This document shows, in pieces, positions 45,549 through 55,481 of a stretch of 64,000 bases of DNA (positions are counted from its first letter, which is position 1; each line of letters starts with the position of its first letter). The translations under genes were made by a program, and so were the position numbers. The notes below the pieces were generated by a model, which did not search any database, was not told the origin of the DNA, and saw nothing but the letters and a program-made list of their open reading frames with translations. The DNA lies in NCBI RefSeq assembly GCF_000766795.1, contig NZ_JPDS01000001.1, forward strand, positions 1,555,001 to 1,619,000. The letters are read 5' to 3'. This DNA is from Polaribacter sp. Hel1_85 (lineage in GTDB: Bacteria > Bacteroidota > Bacteroidia > Flavobacteriales > Flavobacteriaceae).

Positions 45549-46637
45549 TTATATTAATTTTTTCACAAATTGGTCAGGGGAATGATCTTCTACATAGTGT
45601 TCAAACTTATGGTCTTCAATTTGAATTCTTTTTTCTAAAATATTTTCTATTGCTTTTGAAATATTTAATGGATCTTTAGTATTAATCTGTACTCCTATAC
45701 CGTATTTTTTAATTAAACAACCTATTAATCCCTCTTTAGGGCCAATTATTGGCTTTTTAAAAACTGAAGCTTTACCAACTATACCACTAGATCCTTCTAC
45801 CTTTTGATGTAAACATAAAACAATATCTGCTTTTAATAGAATTGTATTAAACACACTTTCCTCTACCCTATCTAGATATACATTACCAAAAAGTGTAGGA
45901 CATTTTTTCTCTAGAACTCCAATTCTAACTAAAATCTCTTCTTTAAAAACAGTTGAATTTCCTGCAATGCAAATTTCTAATTTATTCAGTTTTTCCTTTT
46001 CAAGATTATCCAATGCATCCAAAAATTGAAAAATACCTTTTCTTGGTGAAACTTCACCTAAAAAAGATAACACAAGTTTTTCTCTATTACTGGTGGACAG
46101 ACTTGGTTCTTCTAAATAATAAACTGGGTCTACTAAATAAGAAAATTTGTTGTTTTTAAATAAATTATTGAATTTAGAGACAGCATCAGTATCATTTAAA
46201 ATCATTATAGATTTTATATTACAAAATAAAAAAATTGATTTAAATTGAATTGTTTTTAATCTATATTCTTTCTTAGAGATGTTACTCTTCATTAAATATG
46301 GCATAAAATAAATACCTGAAATACTATATTTTTTGCCAAAAAAGAACATCAATTTAAAATAATAATTAAAATTTAATAAACAGATTTCATTAACAGAAAA
46401 CTCCTTTGCAATTTCTTGAATTTGTTTAACTTCTTTAAACTTATCTAGTAAATTTAAAGTTTTTTTTAACACAACAAATACTATATTATCTACATGATGA
46501 ATATCTTTTCTGTTGTTATAATATTCTTGACTAACTGCTAACACCAACCTTTTACTATTTACTTGATGATATTTTATTATTATATCCAAATATTCTGAAT
46601 GATGCCCCTTAAACTCATTGTCTACAAATAATTTCAT
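45549..46637 (-). CDS. glycosyltransferase (GT4-like)
   Basis: A 362-residue GT-B-type protein with weaker motifs than its neighbours: KLFVDNEFKGHHSEYLDII at the start, LVLSFLGEVSPRKGIFQFLD opening the donor domain, ADIVLCLHQKVEGSSGIVGK and FKKPIIGPKEGLIGCLIKKY near the donor site. GSSGIVGKA replaces the usual EGLP motif. The assignment rests on overall pattern and capsule context; donor unknown. Confidence 0.75.
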   Translation of the reverse strand: MKLFVDNEFKGHHSEYLDIIIKYHQVNSKRLVLAVSQEYYNNRKDIHHVDNIVFVVLKKTLNLLDKFKEVKQIQEIAKEFSVNEICLLNFNYYFKLMFFFGKKYSISGIYFMPYLMKSNISKKEYRLKTIQFKSIFLFCNIKSIMILNDTDAVSKFNNLFKNNKFSYLVDPVYYLEEPSLSTSNREKLVLSFLGEVSPRKGIFQFLDALDNLEKEKLNKLEICIAGNSTVFKEEILVRIGVLEKKCPTLFGNVYLDRVEESVFNTILLKADIVLCLHQKVEGSSGIVGKASVFKKPIIGPKEGLIGCLIKKYGIGVQINTKDPLNISKAIENILEKRIQIEDHKFEHYVEDHSPDQFVKKLI

Positions 46638-46641
46638 ATCT

Positions 46642-47853
46642 TTAATTCCTTAATTTTAATTTATTTGAATTAATAGCTACTACAACTAACCAAAAAAGAG
46701 GATCTAATATAGAGGTACTTAGAAACCCAGTAAAGCATCTCTCTAAAAAAAGAATCATTAGCCATCCAAGATTAGAGTTTGTTTTTAACATTATGTAACC
46801 ATTTTTAAAAGTTTTTACAAGAATTATTAAGAAAGTTATTCCACCCAACACACCTGTAGCCATTAATGTTTCTAAATACATGTTATGTGCTACATACTTG
46901 TAACTCTTAACCTCAAGTGCATCCCCAAAAAAAGGATTTTGTAAAAATTGATTAAAACCATCACCCCATATTGATAATCTAGCAGATCCAGCATCTGCAT
47001 CACCGCTTTTTATTTGATCAAACAAGAAAGTAAACCTATTTAAAATATCTAAGTCAGATTTTGCCATAAGATAGGCTATACCGATAAAACCTGAAATCCA
47101 GATAAAAAGTATTTTAAAAAAATGTTTTTTTGATTTTGATTTCTGTAATGAGACAAAAGCAAGAATAAATAGTACTCCCAAACTTGTATTTCTTGTACCA
47201 CTCCACGCAATAGCAAATATCGAAATAGATATTAATGTTAAAAAAATAAATAAACTTAATCTTTTTTGATAAAAATAGTCCCAGATTACTATTCCAAACA
47301 ATGTAAAACCTATGTAGGCAAAAGCCATTGGACTTATAAACTCATCCTTTACTCTTTCCGCAGTATAACCAGCACTCCTATAGTCTGAGCCTAGTTGATC
47401 TCTATAAAGAAAAAAACCGATAAATAAAAATGAAAAACAAGTAAAAATCACCCCTTTTTGCGCATATATAACATCTTGCTTTTTTAATGGATACATAAAG
47501 GCAAATGAGGGAAGAACAATAAAAGAGAGAAACCTAAATATATATACTTCAGGTTTCAGCCCCATCTCATTAACTCCTAAAAAACCATCATAAAACATTC
47601 GAAGAAGTATTAAAAGATAAAAGAAAAATATTAGGTGCAATATCCTTGATTTCGCAAAAACATAAAACAAAGATTTTGAAAACAATAAGTAAATAGAAAA
47701 AATGCTAACTAAAATTCTATAGGGAATTGTGAATGATTGGCTTGAATCTTTGAATCCTAGTGTGTATACAAACAATATAACAACTTGTGCCCCCCATAAG
47801 CCAAGTGAATATATTAGGAAAGGAATTTTTCTAAAATTTTTGATATCTAACAT
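46642..47853 (-). CDS. Wzy-like O-antigen polymerase/ligase family membrane protein
   Basis: A 403-residue integral membrane protein with about 10-12 helices and a large external loop containing NRFTFLFDQIKSGDADAGSA then RLSIWGDGFNQFLQNPFFGD, the pattern of the Wzy_C/O-antigen ligase superfamily (RxxxW...NPxxG), followed by HNMYLETLMATGVLGGITFL. In this locus it most likely polymerises lipid-linked repeat units at the periplasmic face. It is the only such protein in the array. Confidence 0.85.
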   Translation of the reverse strand: MLDIKNFRKIPFLIYSLGLWGAQVVILFVYTLGFKDSSQSFTIPYRILVSIFSIYLLFSKSLFYVFAKSRILHLIFFFYLLILLRMFYDGFLGVNEMGLKPEVYIFRFLSFIVLPSFAFMYPLKKQDVIYAQKGVIFTCFSFLFIGFFLYRDQLGSDYRSAGYTAERVKDEFISPMAFAYIGFTLFGIVIWDYFYQKRLSLFIFLTLISISIFAIAWSGTRNTSLGVLFILAFVSLQKSKSKKHFFKILFIWISGFIGIAYLMAKSDLDILNRFTFLFDQIKSGDADAGSARLSIWGDGFNQFLQNPFFGDALEVKSYKYVAHNMYLETLMATGVLGGITFLIILVKTFKNGYIMLKTNSNLGWLMILFLERCFTGFLSTSILDPLFWLVVVAINSNKLKLRN

Positions 47854-47873
47854 AATAATCTAACGGTCTATTA

Positions 47874-49013
47874 TTATATTTTAACAACGTAATCTATTAA
47901 TTCTTTTATTTTCTTTCTATTTGCTGAAAGCGAATAAGTATTAATATAATCTTCATTTAATCTTCTACCCACAACCTCATCAAATTTATAATTTAATATT
48001 ATATTTTTAAACTCTATTGCCGTATCCGCAACAAAAAAAGAATTGCTATTAATACCTTCTACACCTATTGACGTAGCAATAACAGGTGTACTTAACGCCA
48101 TAGCTTCAAGGCATTTTAGTCGGGAACCACTACCTTGCAGTAAAGGAATAAATACAGCTTTAGATCTAGCTATATAAGAAGTTATATCCTCTACAGGGCC
48201 AATTGGATATACATTTTTAAATTTTTTAGACAATCCTAAATCATATAATATTCTATCTGAATATTTACCGACAATTAAAAGTTTATACTTATTATCAATT
48301 TCATCATCCCAAACATTCTGCAGTAACCAGTTTAAACCTTCTACATTCATATAAGCGTTAAAATTGGCAGTCATTACAAAATAATCATCTCTTAAAACAT
48401 TTTTATCAATACTATACTTTTCTTGATCTAAAAAATTTGGAATTACAAAGATAGATTCATTTATCTTTTTCTTTAAAAATTTATTCTTATCATTGTCACT
48501 TACAGTTATTATAGCATCTGCACTCTTAAAATAGAAATTCTCATGCAGCCTCATGGTATAGTATAACTGAAGTTTTCTTATTTTTTGTAAAAAAGTAAGC
48601 GCAGGCTCTTGGTCAAATAAGTCAGATTCACAATTATGGGTTCCAATAATTACTTTAAATTTCTTTTGTTTAAAAAAATTAACATATCTACCTGAAAATA
48701 AATAGTCTAAAAAAACTAAATCATATTTATTAACTTTTAAGAGACTTTTAAAAAGATTTAAAAGATTTTTATCTGTTGCGTAAATATTAGTAAATAATAG
48801 TTTATTAAAAGCAGAAACCCTAGGCTTATCAAAAGAAATATAATCTATATTTTTTATTTTATATTTCTTTAAATCTATATCATTTTCATTTCTGATTACT
48901 GCCGTTACTTTAACACCAATACTAGATAGTGCTTTTAATAAACCATAACTTCTTATTCTTTCTCCTCCATTAATTGGAAAAGGTGATAATTCTGTAAAAA
49001 AAAGTATATTCAT
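47874..49013 (-). CDS. glycosyltransferase family 4 (GT-B)
   Basis: A 379-residue GT-B enzyme. The acceptor domain starts LFFTELSPFPINGGERIRSY; GTHNCESDLFDQEPALTFLQ lies mid-domain. The donor domain has NPGGP-type region YPIGPVEDITSYIARSKAVF and IPLLQGSGSRLKCLEAMALS, with the conserved glutamate in LKCLEAM. Retaining transferase of unknown donor, transcribed between wzy and the sialyltransferase-like gene. Confidence 0.88.
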   Translation of the reverse strand: MNILFFTELSPFPINGGERIRSYGLLKALSSIGVKVTAVIRNENDIDLKKYKIKNIDYISFDKPRVSAFNKLLFTNIYATDKNLLNLFKSLLKVNKYDLVFLDYLFSGRYVNFFKQKKFKVIIGTHNCESDLFDQEPALTFLQKIRKLQLYYTMRLHENFYFKSADAIITVSDNDKNKFLKKKINESIFVIPNFLDQEKYSIDKNVLRDDYFVMTANFNAYMNVEGLNWLLQNVWDDEIDNKYKLLIVGKYSDRILYDLGLSKKFKNVYPIGPVEDITSYIARSKAVFIPLLQGSGSRLKCLEAMALSTPVIATSIGVEGINSNSFFVADTAIEFKNIILNYKFDEVVGRRLNEDYINTYSLSANRKKIKELIDYVVKI

Positions 49014-49015
49014 AA

Positions 49016-49990
49016 TTAATTTATTTTACTTATTTTGTGTTTATTAAATAAAACCTTAACACTTTTATAATATGATTGTATTTTATAATTAGTTTTATTC
49101 ATCTTTACTAAATCACTTAAACATTCATAAGAAGTTATTTTCAGTAAAGAATTTGCATAAATTAAAGTTGATGAAGAAAAACCTATAACATCCATTGGTT
49201 TTTTTACTAACAAAATTTCAGCAGGTAAATCACTATCTTTTTCAGGTAATAACTTGAGGTTTTTATTTTTTCTAATTATTTCATTTATCATTTCTATATC
49301 ATCACGAGGATGAGGTTTAAAGTATATTGTTTTATATTTTAAACCTATTTTACTAAAATAGCTCTCTAAAAAATCAATAAAAATATTTTTATCTATTAAA
49401 CTGTCTTGCACTAAACTTTGAGATAAAAATAGACATGAATCATTTGATTTTTGTATTTCGTTGCTGTTAACAAAATTAATAGGAATCCAATTAGTATTAT
49501 TTTTAAGGTGATCAATTTTAAATGTTGTATAAATATTTTTAAATTCCTCTAATTTTATTAAGTTTGGTCTTTTACCCCTAATTTTTACCTTTATAAAGTT
49601 TTTTATATTATTAATTGTATTGTACTCACTTTTTTTAGGGTTGTTAAAATGATGCTTTAAATACGTATTAAACCCTTCCTCATAAAGATTCAGGTTTGTT
49701 GTTTTATCATAGCATTTATAAAATAATTCAATTTCTACGGAACTGTATCTATTTGAAAAATAAACAGTATCATCAAAGTTAATATCATTAACATCCATCT
49801 CTTCAATTGGTAGTATTATAGACATACTATCTCCTAAAAAATCAGATATCATTTTATATATATTAGTAAAATTTTTGTGGTAAACATAATAATAACCAAT
49901 ACTATATGAATTTTGCTCTAATTGAGAAGCTGTTAAAGAACTAAACAGAAATTGAAGAGGACTAGAAAATATAAAAATATTTTTTTTCAT
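49016..49990 (-). CDS. sialyltransferase-like protein (GT52/polysialyltransferase type)
   Basis: A 324-residue protein with the three motifs of bacterial polysialyl/GT52-like transferases: an acidic D/E-D/E-G motif (E104-E105-G106 in NLYEEGFNTYL), an HP motif (H227-P228 in YFKPHPRDD) and a serine/threonine motif (FSSSTLIYA, about 271-279). Such enzymes use CMP-activated ulosonic acids. A CMP-ulosonate synthetase-like gene lies 2 kb upstream in the same direction, which supports this reading. The exact family call is from motif recognition and carries some doubt; it directly follows the wzx remnant. Confidence 0.65.
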   Translation of the reverse strand: MKKNIFIFSSPLQFLFSSLTASQLEQNSYSIGYYYVYHKNFTNIYKMISDFLGDSMSIILPIEEMDVNDINFDDTVYFSNRYSSVEIELFYKCYDKTTNLNLYEEGFNTYLKHHFNNPKKSEYNTINNIKNFIKVKIRGKRPNLIKLEEFKNIYTTFKIDHLKNNTNWIPINFVNSNEIQKSNDSCLFLSQSLVQDSLIDKNIFIDFLESYFSKIGLKYKTIYFKPHPRDDIEMINEIIRKNKNLKLLPEKDSDLPAEILLVKKPMDVIGFSSSTLIYANSLLKITSYECLSDLVKMNKTNYKIQSYYKSVKVLFNKHKISKIN

Positions 49991-51326
49991 TTAAAAAAAA
50001 TTAAAATAGATAAACTCTACTACTAAAATTGATATTAAAATTGGTAATACCATTTTAAAACCAACAAAGTAATCTTTCATATTAAAAACCTTATTATAGG
50101 TGTAGGTTCTTACAAAAATAGACATTACAACATTATTCATTCTGGCAAATACAACCCCCCCATAATCCATAATAATACCCACAAATAAAAATGAATAAAA
50201 TTGAAAAAGAATTAGTTATAAGAGGTAGAATTGTATTTATTTTTACCTCTCCCATACCATTGTATAAATTAAAACTTAGAAGTGATGTAGAAGTGAATAC
50301 TGAACTAATTAATAAAAACCTAAAAACACTAATAACTTGATTTGATAATTCAATGTCTCCTTTAAGATAAAATGGAAAAAAAGGAACCGAAACTAACACC
50401 CCCAATATATATAAGAAAGCTAGTATACTGTTAAAAATATAGCTATACTTAAGATAAAAACCTCTTATACTTTCTTTATTTTTTATTCCAGCAACATGAG
50501 GCAGTAAATAAGATAAACCTTTACTAAAAAAAGCGGGTAATATATTTGCTATGTTTTTAGCAGTATTATATACCGCTAAAGAATTTAGGTTTATAAAAGA
50601 TGCAACAATAAACTTATCAATATTATTATTCAAAAAACCAATTGTATTTTGAATTAATATCCATTTAGAATATAACCATAAATTTCTTTTAAAAAATTCA
50701 ATTTTAAACTTAAAAGAATATTTTTTTTTAGAAAAAGTTAATTTTTTATACAGGAATATATTCTGAATTAAAAGAGCAAAAATATGGCTTAAAATAACAT
50801 ATTTAACATCTTTATAAAGAAATGCTAATAATATTCCAAAACCTGTAAAAATTAATTTATTTAAAATCTCAATCTTAGCTACATCTTTAAACTTCTCATA
50901 TCCTTTTAGAATTGATAAAAAAAAATTAAACCAAATTTGTAAAATTAACCCAATTGAAAAAAAAACAACCCAAATAATTTCTAGATTATAAAAAAGATTA
51001 CTATATGCAATTATTAAGCATAATAAGATAGAAATAATAGTTAGTACAAAACTTGTCAACAAAATTATTAATCGAGTTGACAAAATAGTTAAGTTTACAA
51101 ATTTTTTAGAGACTAGTTTATATTGGGCAACATATTTAATAACAGTTTGCGGAATACCAAAATCAAAAGTCCCTCCAATACCTACTGTTGCTAAATATAA
51201 GTAATACATCCCCAAACCTTCAGTACCAATTGTTTTTAAGTATATTGGAATAGCAAAAATACTTGGTAAAAGCGCAACGAAAAAGGGAGATGTATTTAAT
51301 AAAAAATTATTTATGTGTTTTTTCAT
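49991..51326 (-). pseudogene. wzx: oligosaccharide flippase Wzx, disrupted by a frameshift in a G7 run
   Basis: A 397-codon frame begins at 51326 (signal-like MKKHINNFLLNTSPFFVALL) with about 12 membrane helices of the MATE/Wzx type. It ends after GYYYGLWG with a six-residue non-homologous tail. The missing continuation, VVFARMNNVVMSIFVRTYTY and a last helix, is in the next frame and stops at 49991. The shift is at seven C on the + strand (50155-50161); six would give one 444-residue protein of normal Wzx length. This is either a phase-variable tract, a true mutation or a sequence error. A flippase is essential for the locus to work. Confidence 0.8.
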
Positions 51327-51332
51327 AAATTA

Positions 51333-51953
51333 TTAAATGCAGAAATTTTTAAATGAATTTATATAAGTTACTGATACATCAAATAATTTCGGATTATTAT
51401 AACCGTAAAAACCAATAGAATTATAATCTGCTGCTTCAAAATCGTTAATTGAATCTCCTATTAAACAAGTATTACTTAAGTTATAATTATATTTTTTAAG
51501 TAATAAATTCACCAATTGTTTTTTTGGAGTTGGAGAACCGTGAATAGATAAAAAAAATAAATCTAAATTTAATTCTTTACACAAAAATCTTAATTCATTT
51601 TGATCTGAACCAGAAACAATGTGAAAATTGTAATTTTTATAATTATTTTTAATGAAATTCACTGAATCCAAAATAAGATTATTTGGGTTCACTAATTCTT
51701 CTTTCATTAATAAAGAAAAATTTTCTGCATATTTCAAAACTTCATCTTCTGTTATTTTTTTCTCTAAAATTTCTTCGTAAAAATATCTAATTTTAACATA
51801 ACGTGACAAACCACCATTCAAATTATGATATTCTAACAATTTATCTACATGTTCTTTATTAAAAAGTTTAAATATTTCTCTAAAACCCCAATCTCGAGTT
51901 TTCATGGAATCCAAAATAACACCATCAAAATCCCAAAGTATATTTTTAATCAT
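51333..51953 (-). CDS. HAD family phosphatase
   Basis: A 206-residue HAD hydrolase with a helical cap. Motif I is WDFDGVILDS (nucleophile D8, acid D10), motif II HIVSGSDQNE, motif III lysine in PTPKKQ and motif IV CLIGDSINDFEAA. It overlaps the CMP-sugar synthetase gene by 4 bases (ATGA), so the two are coupled. By analogy with KdsC it may dephosphorylate a ulosonate phosphate before activation; the sequence itself fixes only phosphatase chemistry. Confidence 0.88.
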   Translation of the reverse strand: MIKNILWDFDGVILDSMKTRDWGFREIFKLFNKEHVDKLLEYHNLNGGLSRYVKIRYFYEEILEKKITEDEVLKYAENFSLLMKEELVNPNNLILDSVNFIKNNYKNYNFHIVSGSDQNELRFLCKELNLDLFFLSIHGSPTPKKQLVNLLLKKYNYNLSNTCLIGDSINDFEAADYNSIGFYGYNNPKLFDVSVTYINSFKNFCI

Positions 51954-52693
51954 GAGTTTTCAATTTTCTGAAGAACCTCTTCCACCTTTGCTACATCTTC
52001 AATAACATCTACAGCTAAAGAGCTTTCATCTGTTTCTACCATTAACACAGGAATATTTAAATCGAAAAACCTTAAAATTTCAATATCCTCATGTTTCTCT
52101 ATTTCAGATTTTTTAGTTTGGGTTCCAAAAGCTTCTAATTCTTTTTTATTAAAAGCATAGATACAAACTTGTTTTTTAAAATCTTTTTTTTCTGCTAAAT
52201 CTACTGTTTTACTTCCCGGAATTGGAAGTCGTGACATATAAATTAATTCATTTTTTTTATTAACTATAACTTTTGGAATATTGATATTATTGGGGTTTTC
52301 ATCTTCTGTAAAACCACACATTCCATTTACAACATAATCGTAATTTTTTTCTTTAACTTTAACTACTTTTATAATTTCATTATAATCTAAAAGTGGTTCA
52401 TCTCCTTGAATATTAACATAAATATCCGCATCAATTTTATTAGAAAATTCGAAGACTCTGTCAGTACCTGTTAAACAATTCTCGGAAGTCATCACAATAT
52501 TAAAACCATAGCTTTCAACTAAATTTTTAATCTGAATGTCATCTGTTGCAACATAAGTATTTTCTTTGCCTAAAGCTTTTTCTACAATTTGTGCAACCCT
52601 AATTATCATAGGAATTCCATTTAATCGAATTAAAGGTTTTCCTGGAAATCTTGATGATTTATATCTTGCTGGTATTACTCCTACTGTTCTCAT
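51950..52693 (-). CDS. KdsB-like 3-deoxy-ulosonate cytidylyltransferase
   Basis: A 247-residue nucleotidyltransferase close to CMP-KDO synthetase. The CTP-binding motif IPARYKSSRFPGKPLIRLNG is at residues 7-26, followed by VATDDIQI, TGTDRVFEF, YVNIQGDEPLLDY and YMSRLPIPGS. KdsB activates KDO as CMP-KDO; this copy sits in a capsule locus, coupled to an aldolase and a HAD phosphatase, and so probably activates a related sugar for the polymer rather than KDO for lipid A. It shares one base with the aldolase stop. Confidence 0.88.
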   Translation of the reverse strand: MRTVGVIPARYKSSRFPGKPLIRLNGIPMIIRVAQIVEKALGKENTYVATDDIQIKNLVESYGFNIVMTSENCLTGTDRVFEFSNKIDADIYVNIQGDEPLLDYNEIIKVVKVKEKNYDYVVNGMCGFTEDENPNNINIPKVIVNKKNELIYMSRLPIPGSKTVDLAEKKDFKKQVCIYAFNKKELEAFGTQTKKSEIEKHEDIEILRFFDLNIPVLMVETDESSLAVDVIEDVAKVEEVLQKIENS

Positions 52694-54231
52694 TATATTA
52701 AGCTATATATTGAAGTTAATTCTATATTCTCATATTTAGTAGGACTTATAGATTTAATTGAAAAGCCATCTAATTTTAAAGCATCATTAATAATATTTTG
52801 ATTCTCCTGTGCTAATGCAAACTGATTTTTATTTAAATCCACGTCATATCCATCGAATCCTACTATAAATAATTCAGATACACCAAAGTCTAATGCTGTT
52901 TGCACAGCAACCACAAAAGGTGAATCTAACGAAGACTTTGTAAATTCAATATTTGCCAACTCTTTAGCTAATAATTTTATACCAGAAGAAAGGGAAACTC
53001 CCATTTTTCTGGGATATGGAGGTAATATAAACATAGAGTTTTCTCTTTTTGAAACATCGATTTGATTTAAAAACTCCTCATTTTCTACCCCAACTAAAGC
53101 AATTGCTTGTTTACAATTTAAATCTTTAAATTGTATCACATTTTTTGTTCCTGCATGAATTAAACAAAAATCATTATTCGATTCTGCATATTTTACAATA
53201 GCATCTTTATGTGAATTCACAGATTTACCTCCTCCCAATATAATAGCTGTTTTAAAACTTTTTACTTTACTTAAAACAGGTAATTTGACATTGTCTTCTA
53301 CGGTTAACTTTTTGTTATTTAAAGCATTTAATATTGAACTTAAGGAATATCTGTTCATCCCTACCCACTCCATAACATCTTTTTGCGGTAAAGAATGAGC
53401 TCCTGAAAACATATAAGGTAAACTTGTACCCCAATTACCATATTCCTTTTTTAAATGCTCAAAACTAGCAACAACTCCCCCTAATAAATCAAAATTAAAG
53501 TTAATTTTATCTTGACTTTTTAAATAAGTTAATAATAACTCTGTTTTTAAGTTCCCAGCTCCTCTCCCCATTCCTGTGATTGTTGCATCAACAATATTAC
53601 AACCTTCTTTTAAAGCTGTGAGGGTATTAATAAGCCCCATATTAAGATTATCATGTCCATGAAAACCTAAACTAACATTTGTTTTAGATTTAACTAATCG
53701 TATGATTTCTTTTACTTCATCTGGTAAAATACCTCCAAAAGAATCAACCATATAAAAATAATCTAAAGTATCATCTAATCCCTCTAATAAATCTAAAAAC
53801 GATGGATCTTTTTTCCAATTAGACATATACATAACATTAAAAGCTACCTCAAAACCTATTTTTTTTACAGCTTTAGCTAATTTTATTGCTCTTTTAAAAT
53901 TTGATGGATCTACTGCCATTCTAATTAAAGTAACATATGGTTTTATCGGTATAAGTAACTCTTCAAGATGTTCAGGTCTTATATCTTTTTCATTTAAAAT
54001 AATTACTAACTTTTTTGAAGGCATTAAACTTTTTAATTCTTTTAACACGTATATAGGGCAATAAAAATATTTCCCTAAATATCCTTCTAAAGCTATACTC
54101 CTATAACCAACTTCTATATACTCTATAGGAAGTTGCTCCATTGATTTACAATACTCAACTATCAAACTTTGATCGAAATCCCAATTTGTATAATAACCTC
54201 CATCTCTTATAGTACAGTCTAAAATTTTCAT
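52693..54231 (-). CDS. DRE-TIM (HMGL-like) aldolase fused to a Rossmann-like C-terminal domain
   Basis: A 512-residue protein. Residues 1-265 are an HMGL-like/4-hydroxy-2-oxovalerate aldolase barrel: DCTIRDGGYYTNW (R9, D10), IEVGYRS, MVDSFGGILPDEV, and metal ligands H191 and H193 in GFHGHDNLNMGL. From about 325 a second domain begins AIILGGGKSVNSHKDAIVKY and contains FGVSELFIVGFDGYDVD, resembling DUF115/MAF-type sugar-transfer proteins. Such aldolases join pyruvate to an aldehyde to make 2-keto-3-deoxy acids. Coupling with a KdsB-like and a HAD gene suggests synthesis of a ulosonic acid. Confidence 0.75.
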   Translation of the reverse strand: MKILDCTIRDGGYYTNWDFDQSLIVEYCKSMEQLPIEYIEVGYRSIALEGYLGKYFYCPIYVLKELKSLMPSKKLVIILNEKDIRPEHLEELLIPIKPYVTLIRMAVDPSNFKRAIKLAKAVKKIGFEVAFNVMYMSNWKKDPSFLDLLEGLDDTLDYFYMVDSFGGILPDEVKEIIRLVKSKTNVSLGFHGHDNLNMGLINTLTALKEGCNIVDATITGMGRGAGNLKTELLLTYLKSQDKINFNFDLLGGVVASFEHLKKEYGNWGTSLPYMFSGAHSLPQKDVMEWVGMNRYSLSSILNALNNKKLTVEDNVKLPVLSKVKSFKTAIILGGGKSVNSHKDAIVKYAESNNDFCLIHAGTKNVIQFKDLNCKQAIALVGVENEEFLNQIDVSKRENSMFILPPYPRKMGVSLSSGIKLLAKELANIEFTKSSLDSPFVVAVQTALDFGVSELFIVGFDGYDVDLNKNQFALAQENQNIINDALKLDGFSIKSISPTKYENIELTSIYSLI

Positions 54232-54304
54232 TTATTTTATAGATTCAAAAGAAACTAACACTTCTTTTTATTAAAATTAAATCTTTTCGATATTCACAAT
54301 ATAA

Positions 54305-55432
54305 TTACTCTGCTTGCTTCAAAATTTCATGTCCAGCCTTCAATAAATCAACATCTTTTTTCATTAATGCAACATCACCTTTCATCATATCTTTAACTAA
54401 AGAAGCCAAATCATGCTCTGGGACCCATCCTAACTTTTCTTTGGCTTTTGTTGGATCTCCTAATAACAAATCTACTTCTGTTGGGCGAAAATAAGTAGGG
54501 TCTACAGATAAAACTTCTTTACCTGTTTCAATTTGAAAATCTTTATGATTACAAGCTTTAACATAAGCCTTTTCATCAACTCCTTCTCCTTTAAATTCCA
54601 CTTCAATACCTACTTCTTCAAAAGCCAAACGTACAAAATCTCTTACTGTCGTTGTAATTCCTGTTGCAATTACCCAATCTTCTGGTTTTTCGGCCTGTAA
54701 AATCATCCACATCATGCGAACATAATCTTTCGCATGTCCCCAATCTCTTTTTGCCTCTAAATTCCCTAAAAAGACTTTTTCTTGCAACCCTAAAGCTATT
54801 TTAGCTACTGCACGTGTAATTTTTCTTGTTACAAAAGTCTCTCCTCTTCTTGGTGACTCATGATTAAATAAAATACCATTACAAGCAAACATATTATAAG
54901 CTTCACGATAATTTTTAGTTATCCAAAACCCGTATATTTTAGCGACTCCATAAGGAGAACGGGGGTAAAATGGAGAATCTTCATCATAAAAACCTCTTTC
55001 ATTTTTATTCTCTGGCATACCTCCATATAATTCGGAAGTTGAAGCCTGATAAATTCTTGTTTTATTTTCTAAACCTAAAATCCTTACGGCTTCTAATATT
55101 CTTAAAGTACCTAACCCATCAACATTACCAACATATTCTGGAGTATCAAAAGAAACCGCAACATGAGACATCGCTCCTAGATTATAAATTTCATCAGGTT
55201 GACATTCTTGGATGATACGAGTCAAATTCATTGCATCTGTCAAATCTCCATAATGTAATTTTAGTCTTAAATCTGGATCATGCGGATCTTGATATAAATG
55301 ATCAATTCTATTTGTATTAAATAAAGAAGATCTTCTCTTAATACCATGCACCATATAGCCTTTCTCTAATAATAATTCGGCTAAATAAGAACCATCCTGT
55401 CCTGTAATTCCTGTGATTAATGCTACTTTCAT
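54305..55432 (-). CDS. gmd: GDP-mannose 4,6-dehydratase
   Basis: A 375-residue extended SDR enzyme making GDP-4-keto-6-deoxy-mannose, precursor of GDP-L-fucose. Marks: [51 protein letters not shown], catalytic YGVAK in [13 protein letters not shown], and [19 protein letters not shown]. The ATG at 55432 gives the usual N-terminus; the frame extends 30 nt further. It is normally adjacent to fcl, but here a four-helix-bundle element lies between. Confidence 0.95.
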   Translation of the reverse strand: MKVALITGITGQDGSYLAELLLEKGYMVHGIKRRSSLFNTNRIDHLYQDPHDPDLRLKLHYGDLTDAMNLTRIIQECQPDEIYNLGAMSHVAVSFDTPEYVGNVDGLGTLRILEAVRILGLENKTRIYQASTSELYGGMPENKNERGFYDEDSPFYPRSPYGVAKIYGFWITKNYREAYNMFACNGILFNHESPRRGETFVTRKITRAVAKIALGLQEKVFLGNLEAKRDWGHAKDYVRMMWMILQAEKPEDWVIATGITTTVRDFVRLAFEEVGIEVEFKGEGVDEKAYVKACNHKDFQIETGKEVLSVDPTYFRPTEVDLLLGDPTKAKEKLGWVPEHDLASLVKDMMKGDVALMKKDVDLLKAGHEILKQAE

Positions 55433-55481
55433 ATTTTTTGTTTCAAAAAATGACGTTGACATAAACTTTGACTTGGACTAA

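Noticed and set aside
49991..50182. A separate 63-residue gene starting MGIIMDYGGVVFARMNN
   Set aside because: Its sequence continues the Wzx flippase across a homopolymer frameshift; it is not an independent gene.
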